A DNA stretch of 64,000 nucleotides, taken from the NCBI GenBank assembly GCA_016787085.1, contig JAEUVJ010000008.1:62001-126000 (forward strand), in the 5' to 3' direction. The notes under the pieces are model-generated. The model had not been told where the DNA came from. It saw only the letters and a list, made by a program, of their open reading frames with translations, and did no database searches. The position numbers and the translations under genes were made by a program. Numbering within the stretch: the first letter of the stretch is position 1; the number at the start of each line of letters is the position of its first letter. This DNA is from Chitinophagaceae bacterium (lineage in GTDB: Bacteria > Bacteroidota > Bacteroidia > Chitinophagales > Chitinophagaceae). Shown here piece by piece: positions 33,178 through 42,954 of this stretch.

Positions 33178-33205
33178 CCCCGGAAAAATGCAGGATTTCA
33201 CTATT
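33178..33205 (-). promoter_or_regulatory. Third, diverged copy of the shared upstream element
   Basis: The minus strand reads AATAGTGAAATCCTGCAT, matching AATAGTAAAATCCTCCAT at 16112-16129 in 16 of 18 positions. It also shares the 12-mer CCCGGAAAAATG (33179-33190) with 16082-16093. It sits between the symporter stop and the DapA-like start, and the spacing to any -7 box is different. Confidence 0.5.
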
Positions 33206-33225
33206 TCCTGTACAATTTTCCTGTT

Positions 33226-34797
33226 TTATCCGCCAGCGGACGCCGCTCTTTTGCCCCTCAGCCGGGTCAGCAGCAGCCCGGCCATGAATATGGCCAACGT
33301 TCCCACCACGATGATCATATTCTTATGCAACGGGCTTTTCAGGAATGCATAGTTACCGCTTATCCTATCGGAAAATGTCATCCACACGATCACAATAATA
33401 CCAATGACAGTAGCCGTAATGGCCTCTGCATTCCTTGCCTGCCGGCTGATCAATCCCAGCAAAAATAAACCGAGCATACCCCCTGCGAAGATGCCCGATA
33501 GTTCCCACCACACGTCCAGCAGACTCTTCGCCCCGATCATAGAAAGGCCTGTAGCCAGCCCTGACAGCCCAAATACTACCGTGAACAGGTGCAATGAAAA
33601 TAATTGTTGCTTATCCGTAATGTTCTTCTTAAAATATCTTTTTACAATATCCATGGTGAACACGGTGGCTGAAGCATTCATATTGGAGCTGATGGTACTC
33701 ATAGCCGCCGATAAAAGAGCTGATACGATTAATCCCACCAGTCCGGCAGGCACATGAGTCACCATAAAGTGGGGCAATACCTTATCTGCATAATCTGCCG
33801 GTTGCAATGAAGCCGCTACCCGGTCAATTTCATTAACGGTTACAGTCGCCGGTAATTTTTCAGCCGCAGCCTGCAGCCTGACAGATTCTATGAGCTCAGG
33901 AGAGACCTGGTAAAACGCGTATAAAGCCGTACCGATAATAAAAAACAGCAGGGAGGCCGGTACATACATCACCACGCAAAGCCAGACCGATCGGCTGGCT
34001 TGATTAGAAGTAGCTGCCGTATGATATCGCTGGATATAATTCTGGTCCATACCAAAATTGTTCAGGTTGATAAAAAAACCATAGAACAATATCACCCAGA
34101 AAGTAGATTCAGTAAGGTTGGGAGAAAAGCTACCCAGACTTAACTTGTGATCAGTAGTGGCGATCTCATATACCTTTGCAAACCCACCCGGGATCTGTTT
34201 GATCACCAGGAACAATATCAGTAATGCGCCTAATGTTTTTATGATACCCTGCGCCACTTCTGTCCAGATAACGGCTTCCATACCACCCAGCACCGTGTAA
34301 ATGATGATACAAATACCCATTACGATCATGATGGATGCCATGGAGAACCCGGTCAGCGCCTGCAGGCTTAATGCCATACCAAAAAAAATGGAACCCATCC
34401 TGGCAAACTGTGTCAATAAAAAACAAACGACTGCATAGGTCCTTGCCCAGGGGCCAAACCGTTTTTCCAAATGTGTATACGCCGATATTTCACCGGTACC
34501 GCGATAGAAAGGAACAAAATACTTTGATGCCATCCAGGCGGCAAGTGGCATCGAGATACTGAAAACAAATGCATTCCAGTTGCCGCCAAATGCTTTGCCG
34601 GGAACACCCAGAAATGTGTTGCTGCTTAAAAAAGTCGCATAGATCGAAAGACCTATCGCCCATCCCGGTATCTTACCCGAAGCCCGGGTGAATTGATCGG
34701 CATTCTTATTCTTACGTGAAAAATAAAAACCGATACCTATCATCGCAAGCAGATAGACAATAATTATGACAATATCAACTATGGGCAAGCTCTTCAT
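33226..34797 (-). CDS. Sodium:solute symporter (SSS family)
   Basis: A 523-residue polytopic membrane protein starting MKSLPIVDIVIIIVYLLAMI. It shows PGWAIGLSIYATFLSSNTFLG with the conserved Ser/Thr sodium-site region, and HLEKRFGPWARTY. It follows the GH78-sialidase fusion by 14 bases, so it probably imports the monosaccharide that enzyme or its neighbours release. It resembles the symporter at 26229 more than the one at 10340 in its N-terminal pattern. Confidence 0.88.
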   Translation of the reverse strand: MKSLPIVDIVIIIVYLLAMIGIGFYFSRKNKNADQFTRASGKIPGWAIGLSIYATFLSSNTFLGVPGKAFGGNWNAFVFSISMPLAAWMASKYFVPFYRGTGEISAYTHLEKRFGPWARTYAVVCFLLTQFARMGSIFFGMALSLQALTGFSMASIMIVMGICIIIYTVLGGMEAVIWTEVAQGIIKTLGALLILFLVIKQIPGGFAKVYEIATTDHKLSLGSFSPNLTESTFWVILFYGFFINLNNFGMDQNYIQRYHTAATSNQASRSVWLCVVMYVPASLLFFIIGTALYAFYQVSPELIESVRLQAAAEKLPATVTVNEIDRVAASLQPADYADKVLPHFMVTHVPAGLVGLIVSALLSAAMSTISSNMNASATVFTMDIVKRYFKKNITDKQQLFSLHLFTVVFGLSGLATGLSMIGAKSLLDVWWELSGIFAGGMLGLFLLGLISRQARNAEAITATVIGIIVIVWMTFSDRISGNYAFLKSPLHKNMIIVVGTLAIFMAGLLLTRLRGKRAASAGG

Positions 34798-34811
34798 GAT
34801 GGTTCTAACGG

Positions 34812-37800
34812 CTAATCATCAGACGTTTTCGCCAGGGTATTCACTGCTCCGGGCCATTGTTTATCTGATATTTCTTTTAACTCCAGTTTTGCCGGATCCA
34901 CTACTACATGTTTCACTTTCTCCCTTCTCCAGGTATAAACAATATGTACTAACCCGTCTTTGGACTGTATCACGGATGGATAAGAGTACTGGCTGATGGG
35001 TGAATCTTCCAGTACCAGCGCAGCAAACCATTTTTTGCCATCTTTGGAAACAGCCACATTCAATGGTGTTCGTGGCCCTTTCCCATTGACCCATGTGGCA
35101 TCAGGCAACCGGTGGTTATACACGAGTAGCTGGCGGCCATCTTTTAGTGTTACGGCATCTGTTCCGGAATTGTTATTCGGCAACGGCGACGCTTTCATTT
35201 CACTCCATGTTTTACCGCCATCATGGCTCCAGCTTTCATTCAGCGTAGTATTCCGGCTGCGGCATAATATCTGCAAACGGCCATCTGCATATTTCAGGAT
35301 ACTTGGCTGAATGGCCTGAATGCTTTTGCCATCATTGACCGGTACTGATTTCGTCCATGTCTTACCAAAGTCTGTTGTGTACTCTATATGTGCTTTCCAC
35401 CCATTCTTTTCTGTGCTGGATGGACAAAGCAATACACCATTGATGAGTTCAGGTTTGTTTTTGATAGGCCCTAAGAACCCATCAGGTAGTGCTTCCCGTT
35501 CACTCCATGTTTTTCCATTGTCTTTGCTGTGTTTCATCCATCCCGTCCACCCTGCTACATTTGGCCCTATCTTATAGAACAATAGCAGTTCTCCGTTAGG
35601 TGCATAGAACAGAACCGGGTTGTAACAGGCATATCTGGTACTGTCATTCAGCACACCATCAGCTACTTTTGCCGGCTCTGTCCATTTATTATTTACCAAA
35701 TGGCTTGTCCAGATGCAAACATCCTTGTTGCCTTCTTTGGTGCCGCCAAACCAGGCTGCAACCAATCCTTCAGGTGTTTCAGTAATAGTAGCTGAATGAC
35801 TTTCAGGAAAAGAAGCCCGTTCAAAAATGAATTGATCCTTTACAATTCCCTTTCTCCATTTCTTATTACTAGTGAAAGAATAGTTGCCCGATGGTACCTC
35901 CAGCACCACTGTACCTTCCTCTTCTTTGATCACCCTGATCTCTTTGATGGACGAAAGCGGCAACCCATTTTCTGTAATTTCCTCCGCACCCGTTGCAGGA
36001 ATATGTACTGTTGCGGATGTATTGGCAGGAATGCTGATCTTCCATTCGAATTTCTCAATAGAGTTTTTCCATTCGCTTTTAATAAGCCCATGCAGGCTGT
36101 TGTAAGATGCCTGTACATGATCCAATCCTGCAGGAACAGTGGGTTTCATGGTGATCTTTTTGAATGCCACATCGGTCTTATGACTGCGGATACCGGCAAG
36201 ATTCTCGTAATACCAGGTCAGCAGGTCGCCGAGCAACATCACATGGTTCTGGCTGTTCATACCCGGATCGGCCGTATTGCCATTCCACAATTCCCAGATC
36301 GTGGTGGCGCCATTGGCAGCCATATATCCCCAGCTTGGATACGTTTTGTTAGAGGCAAGGATGTATGCCAGTTCACTATAACCGAATTCGGTCAGGCCAC
36401 GCATCAGCCATTGCGAACCGATCAAACCCGTACTGATATGGTCATGGCTCTCCACATGCACTTTGATACGGATCTTTTCAAAAACAACAGATCGTAAAGA
36501 ATCGGGGCAGATACCGAAGTACAAAGGCAGCAGGTTAGCGGTAACTGTATTATTGCCGTATTGTTTTAATTGCGGGTTGTAAAATGTTTGCTGGAAGGCA
36601 ATACGGATGCTATCGCTTAATGAAGAAAAATATGCTGCATCTTCACTATTCCCGGTAAGGTTGGCAAAACGCTGCATATACGAAAGCAGTTTGTAATAGT
36701 AAGCCGTTGCAATGAGTTTGCCATCCGTTAACCGGTTCGGATCTTTAGCATGAATGAGTTCCAGGCTCTCAGGGGGCACACACCAGTCCCCATATTTATC
36801 CCGGGTAACAATATGATCCTTCATGTACTTCTCCTTCATGTACAGCATCCATTTCTTCATGGACGGATAATGTTTCCGGATCGGCTCAATGTCCCCAAAC
36901 TGGTTATACAGGTTATTACTGATGAAAAAATAAGCAGCAGGCCAGGTCACATCATCGCTGTAATAATTCCAGAATGCCGGCGCCACATCGGGAATGCTGC
37001 CCTCTTCCGTCTGGCTGTCTTCAATATCCTGCATCCACTTTGCATATAAGTTTGCATTATTAAAAACATAACTTTCTCCTTGTGATCCAACTGTGCGATC
37101 GCCTAACCAGGGCTGGCGTTCGTTGCGTTGCGGGCAATCAACCGGCATACCTTTATAGTTTGATGCGATCCCCCACCATGCATTTTTATATACCTGGTTA
37201 ATTACATCGTTGGATGTCCGGAAGGATCCCGTCGTCTCAATAGCATCATACACTAATTTTCCTTCAAACTGGTTAAGCGCCGGTGTGCCGGGAAACGTGG
37301 AAACTTCTACATAGCGAAATCCATTATATACAAAAGAGGGCTGCCAGCTTTCGTTGCCTGTTCCTTTTAATGTATAAATGTTCGTCACTTTCGCATCTCT
37401 TAGGTTTGCCACAAACAACTCCCCGTTTGACTGCAGGCTTTCCGCAAAGCGAAGAGTGATCTTCTCTCCTTTTTTACCATTGATATTTTGCAGCTTGATC
37501 CATCCTGCAAAATTCTGTCCCATATCAAGGATGTATTTTCCGCTTGCCGTCTTTTTGATTGAAACCGGTTTGATGGTTTGCATCACTTTCATCGGCTCGT
37601 TGGTTTGTGCCACCAACTTACCCGCTGGCGCTTCCACCAGTTCAGGCTGCATCCATTTACTGTCGTTAAATCCTGCTTTTGTCCAACCGGCAAATTCCTT
37701 GCTTGCATCATATTCTTCTCCATCGTATTCATTGTTACTGCGGATAGGGCCATCCACATTCAGCTTCCAGCTTTCGTCACTTACTATCGTTTTGGCTGAG

Positions 37801-38609
37801 CCATCCGTGTATTCAATTTCCAACTGGAACAAGAGCTTAGGAAAACCAAATGTATTATGCTTATGTGTTTTGTAGTTCTGGCGCATGGTAAAGAAGCGGC
37901 CATTACCCAGCACAACAGCTATTGCATTATTGCCCGCCTTGACCTGTGTGGTCACATCATGTGTGTTATAGAAATAAGTTTTTCGGTAATCGGTCGGGTT
38001 GGGCGCCAGTACCTGGTCGCCGATCTTATTCCCATTTATGTACAACTCGTACATACCCAGACCAGAAATATAAGCTGTCGCTCTTTTTACAGCCGGTTTA
38101 TTTTGAAATTCCTTACGCAGGTATCTTGCACTTAGCCTCGACCATTGCGAAACGCTATCCCATGCAGCAGCTTTATCATAGCCGATCCACCTGGCGCTCC
38201 ATTGTTCTTTACTTAACCCTGCAGAGAAGAAAGCAGTTTGTGTTGATTGAGCTTGTCCTTTATTCGTCTGCACAATTACTTTCCAGAAATATTTTTTACC
38301 TGCCTGTAATGCCGGTCCATTGTATTGCACATGTAAGGTTTGATCGCTGTTTACCACAGCCGACTTCCACACATCCGCCTTATTCTGTTGCAGGTTTTGC
38401 GCACTGCTGCTCACTAATACCTGGTAACTGGTTTGTACCACATTGCGCTGGTTGCTTTGCAACTGCCAGCTTAACCTTGGCTGCGGCACATCAATACCTA
38501 ATGGGTTCACCCGCATTTCGCAGCGGAGACCATGAACTGTCACCTGTGCGGTGGCCTGTTGCAGGCAAACAAATATGGAGAAAAAAGTCAGGATGCGTTT
38601 CATATTCAT
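34812..38609 (-). CDS. GH78 alpha-L-rhamnosidase fused to a sialidase-like (BNR) domain
   Basis: A 1265-residue exported protein with a short signal peptide ending TAQ. Residues about 20-905 form a full GH78 enzyme: an N-terminal bacterial rhamnosidase Fn3/beta region, then the (alpha/alpha)6 barrel with DCPQRNERQPWLGD (catalytic acid segment) and MNSQNHVMLLGD, and a C-terminal beta domain. From about residue 930 a second catalytic-type domain begins (ERASFPESHSATI), with Asp-box repeats SKDNGKTW, TTDFGKTW and SHDGGKTW, as in sialidase/BNR propellers. The fusion could act on two linkages of one pectic side chain. The gene overlaps the GH2 gene by four bases. Confidence 0.88.
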   Translation of the reverse strand: MNMKRILTFFSIFVCLQQATAQVTVHGLRCEMRVNPLGIDVPQPRLSWQLQSNQRNVVQTSYQVLVSSSAQNLQQNKADVWKSAVVNSDQTLHVQYNGPALQAGKKYFWKVIVQTNKGQAQSTQTAFFSAGLSKEQWSARWIGYDKAAAWDSVSQWSRLSARYLRKEFQNKPAVKRATAYISGLGMYELYINGNKIGDQVLAPNPTDYRKTYFYNTHDVTTQVKAGNNAIAVVLGNGRFFTMRQNYKTHKHNTFGFPKLLFQLEIEYTDGSAKTIVSDESWKLNVDGPIRSNNEYDGEEYDASKEFAGWTKAGFNDSKWMQPELVEAPAGKLVAQTNEPMKVMQTIKPVSIKKTASGKYILDMGQNFAGWIKLQNINGKKGEKITLRFAESLQSNGELFVANLRDAKVTNIYTLKGTGNESWQPSFVYNGFRYVEVSTFPGTPALNQFEGKLVYDAIETTGSFRTSNDVINQVYKNAWWGIASNYKGMPVDCPQRNERQPWLGDRTVGSQGESYVFNNANLYAKWMQDIEDSQTEEGSIPDVAPAFWNYYSDDVTWPAAYFFISNNLYNQFGDIEPIRKHYPSMKKWMLYMKEKYMKDHIVTRDKYGDWCVPPESLELIHAKDPNRLTDGKLIATAYYYKLLSYMQRFANLTGNSEDAAYFSSLSDSIRIAFQQTFYNPQLKQYGNNTVTANLLPLYFGICPDSLRSVVFEKIRIKVHVESHDHISTGLIGSQWLMRGLTEFGYSELAYILASNKTYPSWGYMAANGATTIWELWNGNTADPGMNSQNHVMLLGDLLTWYYENLAGIRSHKTDVAFKKITMKPTVPAGLDHVQASYNSLHGLIKSEWKNSIEKFEWKISIPANTSATVHIPATGAEEITENGLPLSSIKEIRVIKEEEGTVVLEVPSGNYSFTSNKKWRKGIVKDQFIFERASFPESHSATITETPEGLVAAWFGGTKEGNKDVCIWTSHLVNNKWTEPAKVADGVLNDSTRYACYNPVLFYAPNGELLLFYKIGPNVAGWTGWMKHSKDNGKTWSEREALPDGFLGPIKNKPELINGVLLCPSSTEKNGWKAHIEYTTDFGKTWTKSVPVNDGKSIQAIQPSILKYADGRLQILCRSRNTTLNESWSHDGGKTWSEMKASPLPNNNSGTDAVTLKDGRQLLVYNHRLPDATWVNGKGPRTPLNVAVSKDGKKWFAALVLEDSPISQYSYPSVIQSKDGLVHIVYTWRREKVKHVVVDPAKLELKEISDKQWPGAVNTLAKTSDD

Positions 38610-41392
38610 TGTGCTGAAAAATTAAAGTATAAGCTGATATGCAAGGCCCGTGAAGGGTCTTTTTCATAATCGTAAAAGATATTCTTGCCGCCCATCGGGC
38701 CTGTTGTTTCATTGCGCTGTGTCTTGCTGCCGATACTGCTGATCCCCTGCATGAACGAAATATCACCAGAAGGGAACAGCGGCTCGTAATTATGCCATTG
38801 GTCAGTTTTCCAGGCAGGAGTGAACAGGCGCAGAAATAAACCCTCCGTTTCCGCAACAACAGTAAACCGGTTATTCTTTGTAAAAAAGAAACCACCATAG
38901 AAATTGGAATGATACCCTTTAAACTCAGGATAGGCCCATGGATATTCTCCTGTTTCGGTATTATTATGATCCTTTGTCCATACACCAAACTGATTGCCTT
39001 TCATTCTGTTCTTCCAGACACGATAGGGGCCATCGCCCATATAAGTCACCGATCTTATTTCGCTTTCCGGGAAGGAAAAATTGATGCCGGCAAAATTCGT
39101 AAAGTAGGCGCCGGGAAAATACTTCACTTCTAACCTCACCCATCCCGACGGATAAACGGTCCACTTCAGTGTATTGTAGCTTTCCTTCTTTTCATACGTG
39201 GATTCAATGACATAATTATCACCTTCCCTGTATTGCCGGATTCCTTTAAAATTGCTTGCACCCTCTTGCACCACCGGGCCATTATTAAAAGGTAATTCCC
39301 CATTCCTGTTCTTAACCGATACCAGCGACCCATTGAATTGATTAAATACAAGTGAAACATCCTTTACATTCACATATATAAGTGTGGTATCGGCAACCGG
39401 TACGGCAATAGTACCATTACCTTTTTTCACCACCATCCGCTGACTGGTCGTTTGTGGATCACTGATCAGTAAACTCCACGTAAAAAGTTCCCTGCCATAG
39501 ACATCCTTCGCGGTTACATACAACACATCATAATTCCTCCAGTCAGCAGGCAGGCCAATCTGTAAAGCCCGTTTAGCTCCCGGCGGTATATCAGGTGACA
39601 CGGCAATACCACTTGTCTCTCTGGAAGTGGTCTGCTCAAACCTTTTCAGCCTCCAGCCAAAACTGCATTGATCGAGATTAGTAAAATGATAACGGTTCTC
39701 AACAATCAGCCTCCCGTCAAAGTCAGCACTGATAAATCTTTTCTCAAAATGAACCGGGCTCCATATCTCTTTGATCGCATAATAACTTCCTTCTTTCTCC
39801 TGATGCGGACCGAGTATGCCATCAGCAGCCCGGTGCTTATCGGTATCCAACGAGTCGTTGAGATCTTTTCTCACCACGGCATTATCTGCAAAGTCCCAGA
39901 GAAACCCGCCGGCGCTCAGCGGATCATGCCACATCTTTTCCCAGTAATCTTCGAGACCGGCACCATGTCCGCCATCAAACTGTCCGTGCAGGAATTCGGT
40001 AGGCATCACGATCTCCCGGCCATTCTCATAATTACCGATACCATAATTATATTCCCGGTAATGCTGAGTTTCGATGCCGTTGAATAATTGCCAGGGATGA
40101 ACAACAGGACGTGACTGTATATCATATTGAGTAAACAGGCTATCCAGTTCAAAATTGTGTCCCCCTTCATTCCCGTTTGCCCACATAATGACAGATGGAT
40201 GATTGGCATCATGCTCTATCATTTCCTTCAGCAGCTTTGTTCCTGTCGGCGTATCATAATGACCATGCCAACCGGCCAGTTCGTCCATTACAAACAAACC
40301 AAGCGAATCACATACATCAAGAAAATGATCGTCGGGTGGATAATGCGACATACGGACAGCATTCATATTCATGTCCTTCATCAGCAGTACATCTTCAATA
40401 CTTATTTTCCTGCTGGTCGTTCTGCCCGTTTCCGGCCGGAAGGAATGCCGGTTGACGCCTTTGAATTTCATCTTCACTCCGTTCACGTATATACCATCTC
40501 TCTGCTTTACCTCTACCGATCTGAATCCAAACTTTTGAGTGACGGTATGTTGTACTTTACCCCTTTTATAAATCGTGAAAACAGCATTGTATAAATTAGG
40601 AGACTCAGATGTCCATGTTTTAATCTTATCAATAACCACTGATAAATTAAACGGATGAAAACCATCAATAAACTCTTCCCGCATATCCTTATTAAGGATC
40701 AATACTCCGTTAATATCATATACTTTGATATTTGACCTATCGGCTTTGCCATATGGGTAAATTGCAACGTCAAGGTTTCCGTCTGCTCTAGCATTAATTA
40801 AACACTTCTGAATATATACTTCCGGCAACACTTCCAGCCACACCGGCCTGAAGATGCCGCCGAATATCCAGAAGTCTGCTTTGCGTTCCGCCTCATTCAC
40901 CGATGCATTGGCCGAATGCTTGGCAACCGTTACTTCCAGCAAATTCTTTGCACCATACTTCAGCAGTTTGCTGATATCATATTTGAAAGCATAAAAAGCT
41001 CCCTGGTGTACGGGACCAGCCGGTTTACCGTTGATCTTTACCTCGGCATCGGTCATCACCCCCTCAAATACAATGTTGATGACCTTTCCTTTCCAGGAAG
41101 AAGGTATATTAAATGTATGTTTATATAATCCCTTTTCTTTTCCTCTTACACTGTCTTTGGCAAAACCGTAATCATACTTGCCAAAGCCCTGCAACTCCCA
41201 GCAGGAAGGAACAGCGATCTTTGACCATTTGCCCGCATTCATACCGCCCGTGCAGAAGAAATCCCAGTTGACAGTATTATCACTACCCGTACCGGAGAGA
41301 TAAACCTTTTCGGTTTGCTGTGCAAAAGATATACTGAATACTAAATGCTGAATGCTGAATGCAATAACAATATGTTTGATCCATTTACTCAT
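38606..41392 (-). CDS. GH2-family glycoside hydrolase, exported
   Basis: A 928-residue GH2 enzyme with the usual order: sugar-binding jelly roll, Ig-like domain, TIM barrel, then C-terminal beta domains. Acid/base E409 is in WANGNEGGHN and nucleophile E466 in MPTEFLHG; RHSFRPETGR is also typical. The family covers beta-galactosidases, beta-glucuronidases and others, and in a pectin setting beta-galactosidase or beta-glucuronidase activity on side chains is plausible. The signal peptide segment FSIQHLVFSISFA is encoded by a tandem AATGCTG repeat. Start and stop overlaps tie it to its neighbours. Confidence 0.88.
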   Translation of the reverse strand: MSKWIKHIVIAFSIQHLVFSISFAQQTEKVYLSGTGSDNTVNWDFFCTGGMNAGKWSKIAVPSCWELQGFGKYDYGFAKDSVRGKEKGLYKHTFNIPSSWKGKVINIVFEGVMTDAEVKINGKPAGPVHQGAFYAFKYDISKLLKYGAKNLLEVTVAKHSANASVNEAERKADFWIFGGIFRPVWLEVLPEVYIQKCLINARADGNLDVAIYPYGKADRSNIKVYDINGVLILNKDMREEFIDGFHPFNLSVVIDKIKTWTSESPNLYNAVFTIYKRGKVQHTVTQKFGFRSVEVKQRDGIYVNGVKMKFKGVNRHSFRPETGRTTSRKISIEDVLLMKDMNMNAVRMSHYPPDDHFLDVCDSLGLFVMDELAGWHGHYDTPTGTKLLKEMIEHDANHPSVIMWANGNEGGHNFELDSLFTQYDIQSRPVVHPWQLFNGIETQHYREYNYGIGNYENGREIVMPTEFLHGQFDGGHGAGLEDYWEKMWHDPLSAGGFLWDFADNAVVRKDLNDSLDTDKHRAADGILGPHQEKEGSYYAIKEIWSPVHFEKRFISADFDGRLIVENRYHFTNLDQCSFGWRLKRFEQTTSRETSGIAVSPDIPPGAKRALQIGLPADWRNYDVLYVTAKDVYGRELFTWSLLISDPQTTSQRMVVKKGNGTIAVPVADTTLIYVNVKDVSLVFNQFNGSLVSVKNRNGELPFNNGPVVQEGASNFKGIRQYREGDNYVIESTYEKKESYNTLKWTVYPSGWVRLEVKYFPGAYFTNFAGINFSFPESEIRSVTYMGDGPYRVWKNRMKGNQFGVWTKDHNNTETGEYPWAYPEFKGYHSNFYGGFFFTKNNRFTVVAETEGLFLRLFTPAWKTDQWHNYEPLFPSGDISFMQGISSIGSKTQRNETTGPMGGKNIFYDYEKDPSRALHISLYFNFSAQ
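41332..41362. repeat. AATGCTG short tandem repeat in a signal peptide
   Basis: TAAATGCTGAATGCTGAATG with an imperfect preceding TACTGAATAC. It encodes the FSIQHLVFSIS segment of the GH2 signal peptide. Confidence 0.6.
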
Positions 41393-41417
41393 AATTCATA
41401 ACTCTTAACTCATAACT
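41388..41417. repeat. AT-rich TTATAACTCAT-type repeat
   Basis: ACTCATAATTCATAACTCTT followed by AACTCATAAC. It spans the GH2 start codon and reaches the stop of the MGH1-like gene. Confidence 0.55.
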
Positions 41418-42954
41418 GTCCCGTCACTTTCTCCAGCTTCAACGACGAAGTCACTTTCCTCCCATTCACCCATACACTTAACCCTTTTCCTTTTTTATAC
41501 TTCAACCCTGTTCTATCCCAGACGATCGTCACGATCTTTCCGTGATATAAAATATTATCAAGGCAAAACCAATCCCATTTACCATCCGGCAGCAAGGGAT
41601 TCACTTCAATCGCATTGCCGGCGCGGGGACGAAGCCCCACAAGTCCGGTAATGACCAGGTCATTGAACGTAGAATGATTGTAATACCGGCTTCTCTCCTC
41701 ATCCCCTTTCAGCCAATAACCGGTTTTCTCGTCCAGGTATTCGCCGATATACGGACGACCCCGGTAGTATTGCGATTCAACATAGGTCTCCAGCAGATCG
41801 AAATAATTGCTATCGGCAACGTAATCCTGTTTATAATTATTCAACAGGTTGGCCATCGCCGTCAGCGTTTGTGAAGTAGCAAAAGGCCATACGGCTCCAT
41901 CCCATTCACACTTGCAGCAGCCATGTGTTCTGAATTGCGGGTGACTCCTGTCAGCAGTTGTAATTCCGAATGGAGCACAAAAAGTTTTTGTGTCTGTCAG
42001 GCTTTTCCATGCAATATTGTACTCGCTGTCGGGCATATTAAAATACCAGGGAATAAAACCAATCTCCTCTTTGACATTCGCCAAGGTATCGCCTTGTTCT
42101 TTTCTTACTTCAAAGAAATCATGCTCTCCGTTCCACAAATTTCTTTGCAGTAACAATTTTATTCCAGCAGCTTCGGCTGAATATTTAATTGTCTCCGAGG
42201 TTTTTCCTGCCATTTGATTGATATACGCCAAAGCCAATGCATTCCCGAACATATATCCATTTATAGATGGCCGCGGATTCTTTTCCCTCCGTCCTCCGCT
42301 GATCGTTTCTTCCATCGCATCCCGTACATCATATTGCCAGAACAGGCCGCCCGGAAATCTTCTTTCCTGTTCCCATGCTTTGTAATCTGCTTCCAGGTCA
42401 GGCAACAGGTCAGTGATAAACTTTTTATCGTTGTTCACCAGGTAGCGATTGTAAATAGCATCCATGTTCCAGCTACTATAAAAACGTAACCTGTTCAATG
42501 GCTTGCCTCCATTACCCCGATACCACACATGCAGGTTATCATCCATGTACTTCTTATCATGAAGCCATCTTGACTCATAGATATGGTGCCCCAGCGCACT
42601 GCTGATCAGGTTGTATTTATCAGCATAACTGCGCTGCACTAAAAACTCTGTGAAGACAAAACCCTTTTCTGTTCTTTTGATATGCTTCCGCAATGTCCAC
42701 CAGCGGTAATAGAACATCTCTTCGAAATTCTGCTGCGGGCATTCAAACAAAGGAATATTCATTTTCATCCATGCCCACGCACTGTCATTGGGAATAGCCT
42801 GTTTAATATTCTCATCCTCCATCTTATTGAAGTAATCAACATAATGCCTGAAGCCGTCGGCTTTTAATACAAAAGGTTTCTGTTGTGAGAAAGAATTGAA
42901 CCACAAAGACACAAAGACACAAAGAGTCACAAAGTATTTTAGTTCATTCTTCAT
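41410..42954 (-). CDS. MGH1-like (alpha/alpha)6 glycoside hydrolase, exported
   Basis: A 514-residue exported protein with an (alpha/alpha)6-barrel pattern like GH63/GH37 and mannosylglycerate-hydrolase-like enzymes. Visible segments are FEEMFYYRWWTLRKHI, QYDVRDAMEETISGG with acidic candidates, and CEWDGAVWPFATSQTL in the C-terminal third. The specificity is not evident; pectic side-chain cleavage is inferred from context. The ATG overlaps the stop of the kinase gene (ATGA). The whole hydrophobic part of the signal peptide (FVTLCVFVSLWFNSFS) is translated from a CACAAAGA repeat. Confidence 0.72.
   Translation of the reverse strand: MKNELKYFVTLCVFVSLWFNSFSQQKPFVLKADGFRHYVDYFNKMEDENIKQAIPNDSAWAWMKMNIPLFECPQQNFEEMFYYRWWTLRKHIKRTEKGFVFTEFLVQRSYADKYNLISSALGHHIYESRWLHDKKYMDDNLHVWYRGNGGKPLNRLRFYSSWNMDAIYNRYLVNNDKKFITDLLPDLEADYKAWEQERRFPGGLFWQYDVRDAMEETISGGRREKNPRPSINGYMFGNALALAYINQMAGKTSETIKYSAEAAGIKLLLQRNLWNGEHDFFEVRKEQGDTLANVKEEIGFIPWYFNMPDSEYNIAWKSLTDTKTFCAPFGITTADRSHPQFRTHGCCKCEWDGAVWPFATSQTLTAMANLLNNYKQDYVADSNYFDLLETYVESQYYRGRPYIGEYLDEKTGYWLKGDEERSRYYNHSTFNDLVITGLVGLRPRAGNAIEVNPLLPDGKWDWFCLDNILYHGKIVTIVWDRTGLKYKKGKGLSVWVNGRKVTSSLKLEKVTGQL
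42896..42934. repeat. CACAAAGA tandem repeat encoding a signal peptide
   Basis: ACCACAAAGACACAAAGACA followed by CAAAGAGTCACAAAGT. Read on the minus strand it gives TLCVFVSLWF, the hydrophobic core of the MGH1-like protein's signal peptide. Confidence 0.75.
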
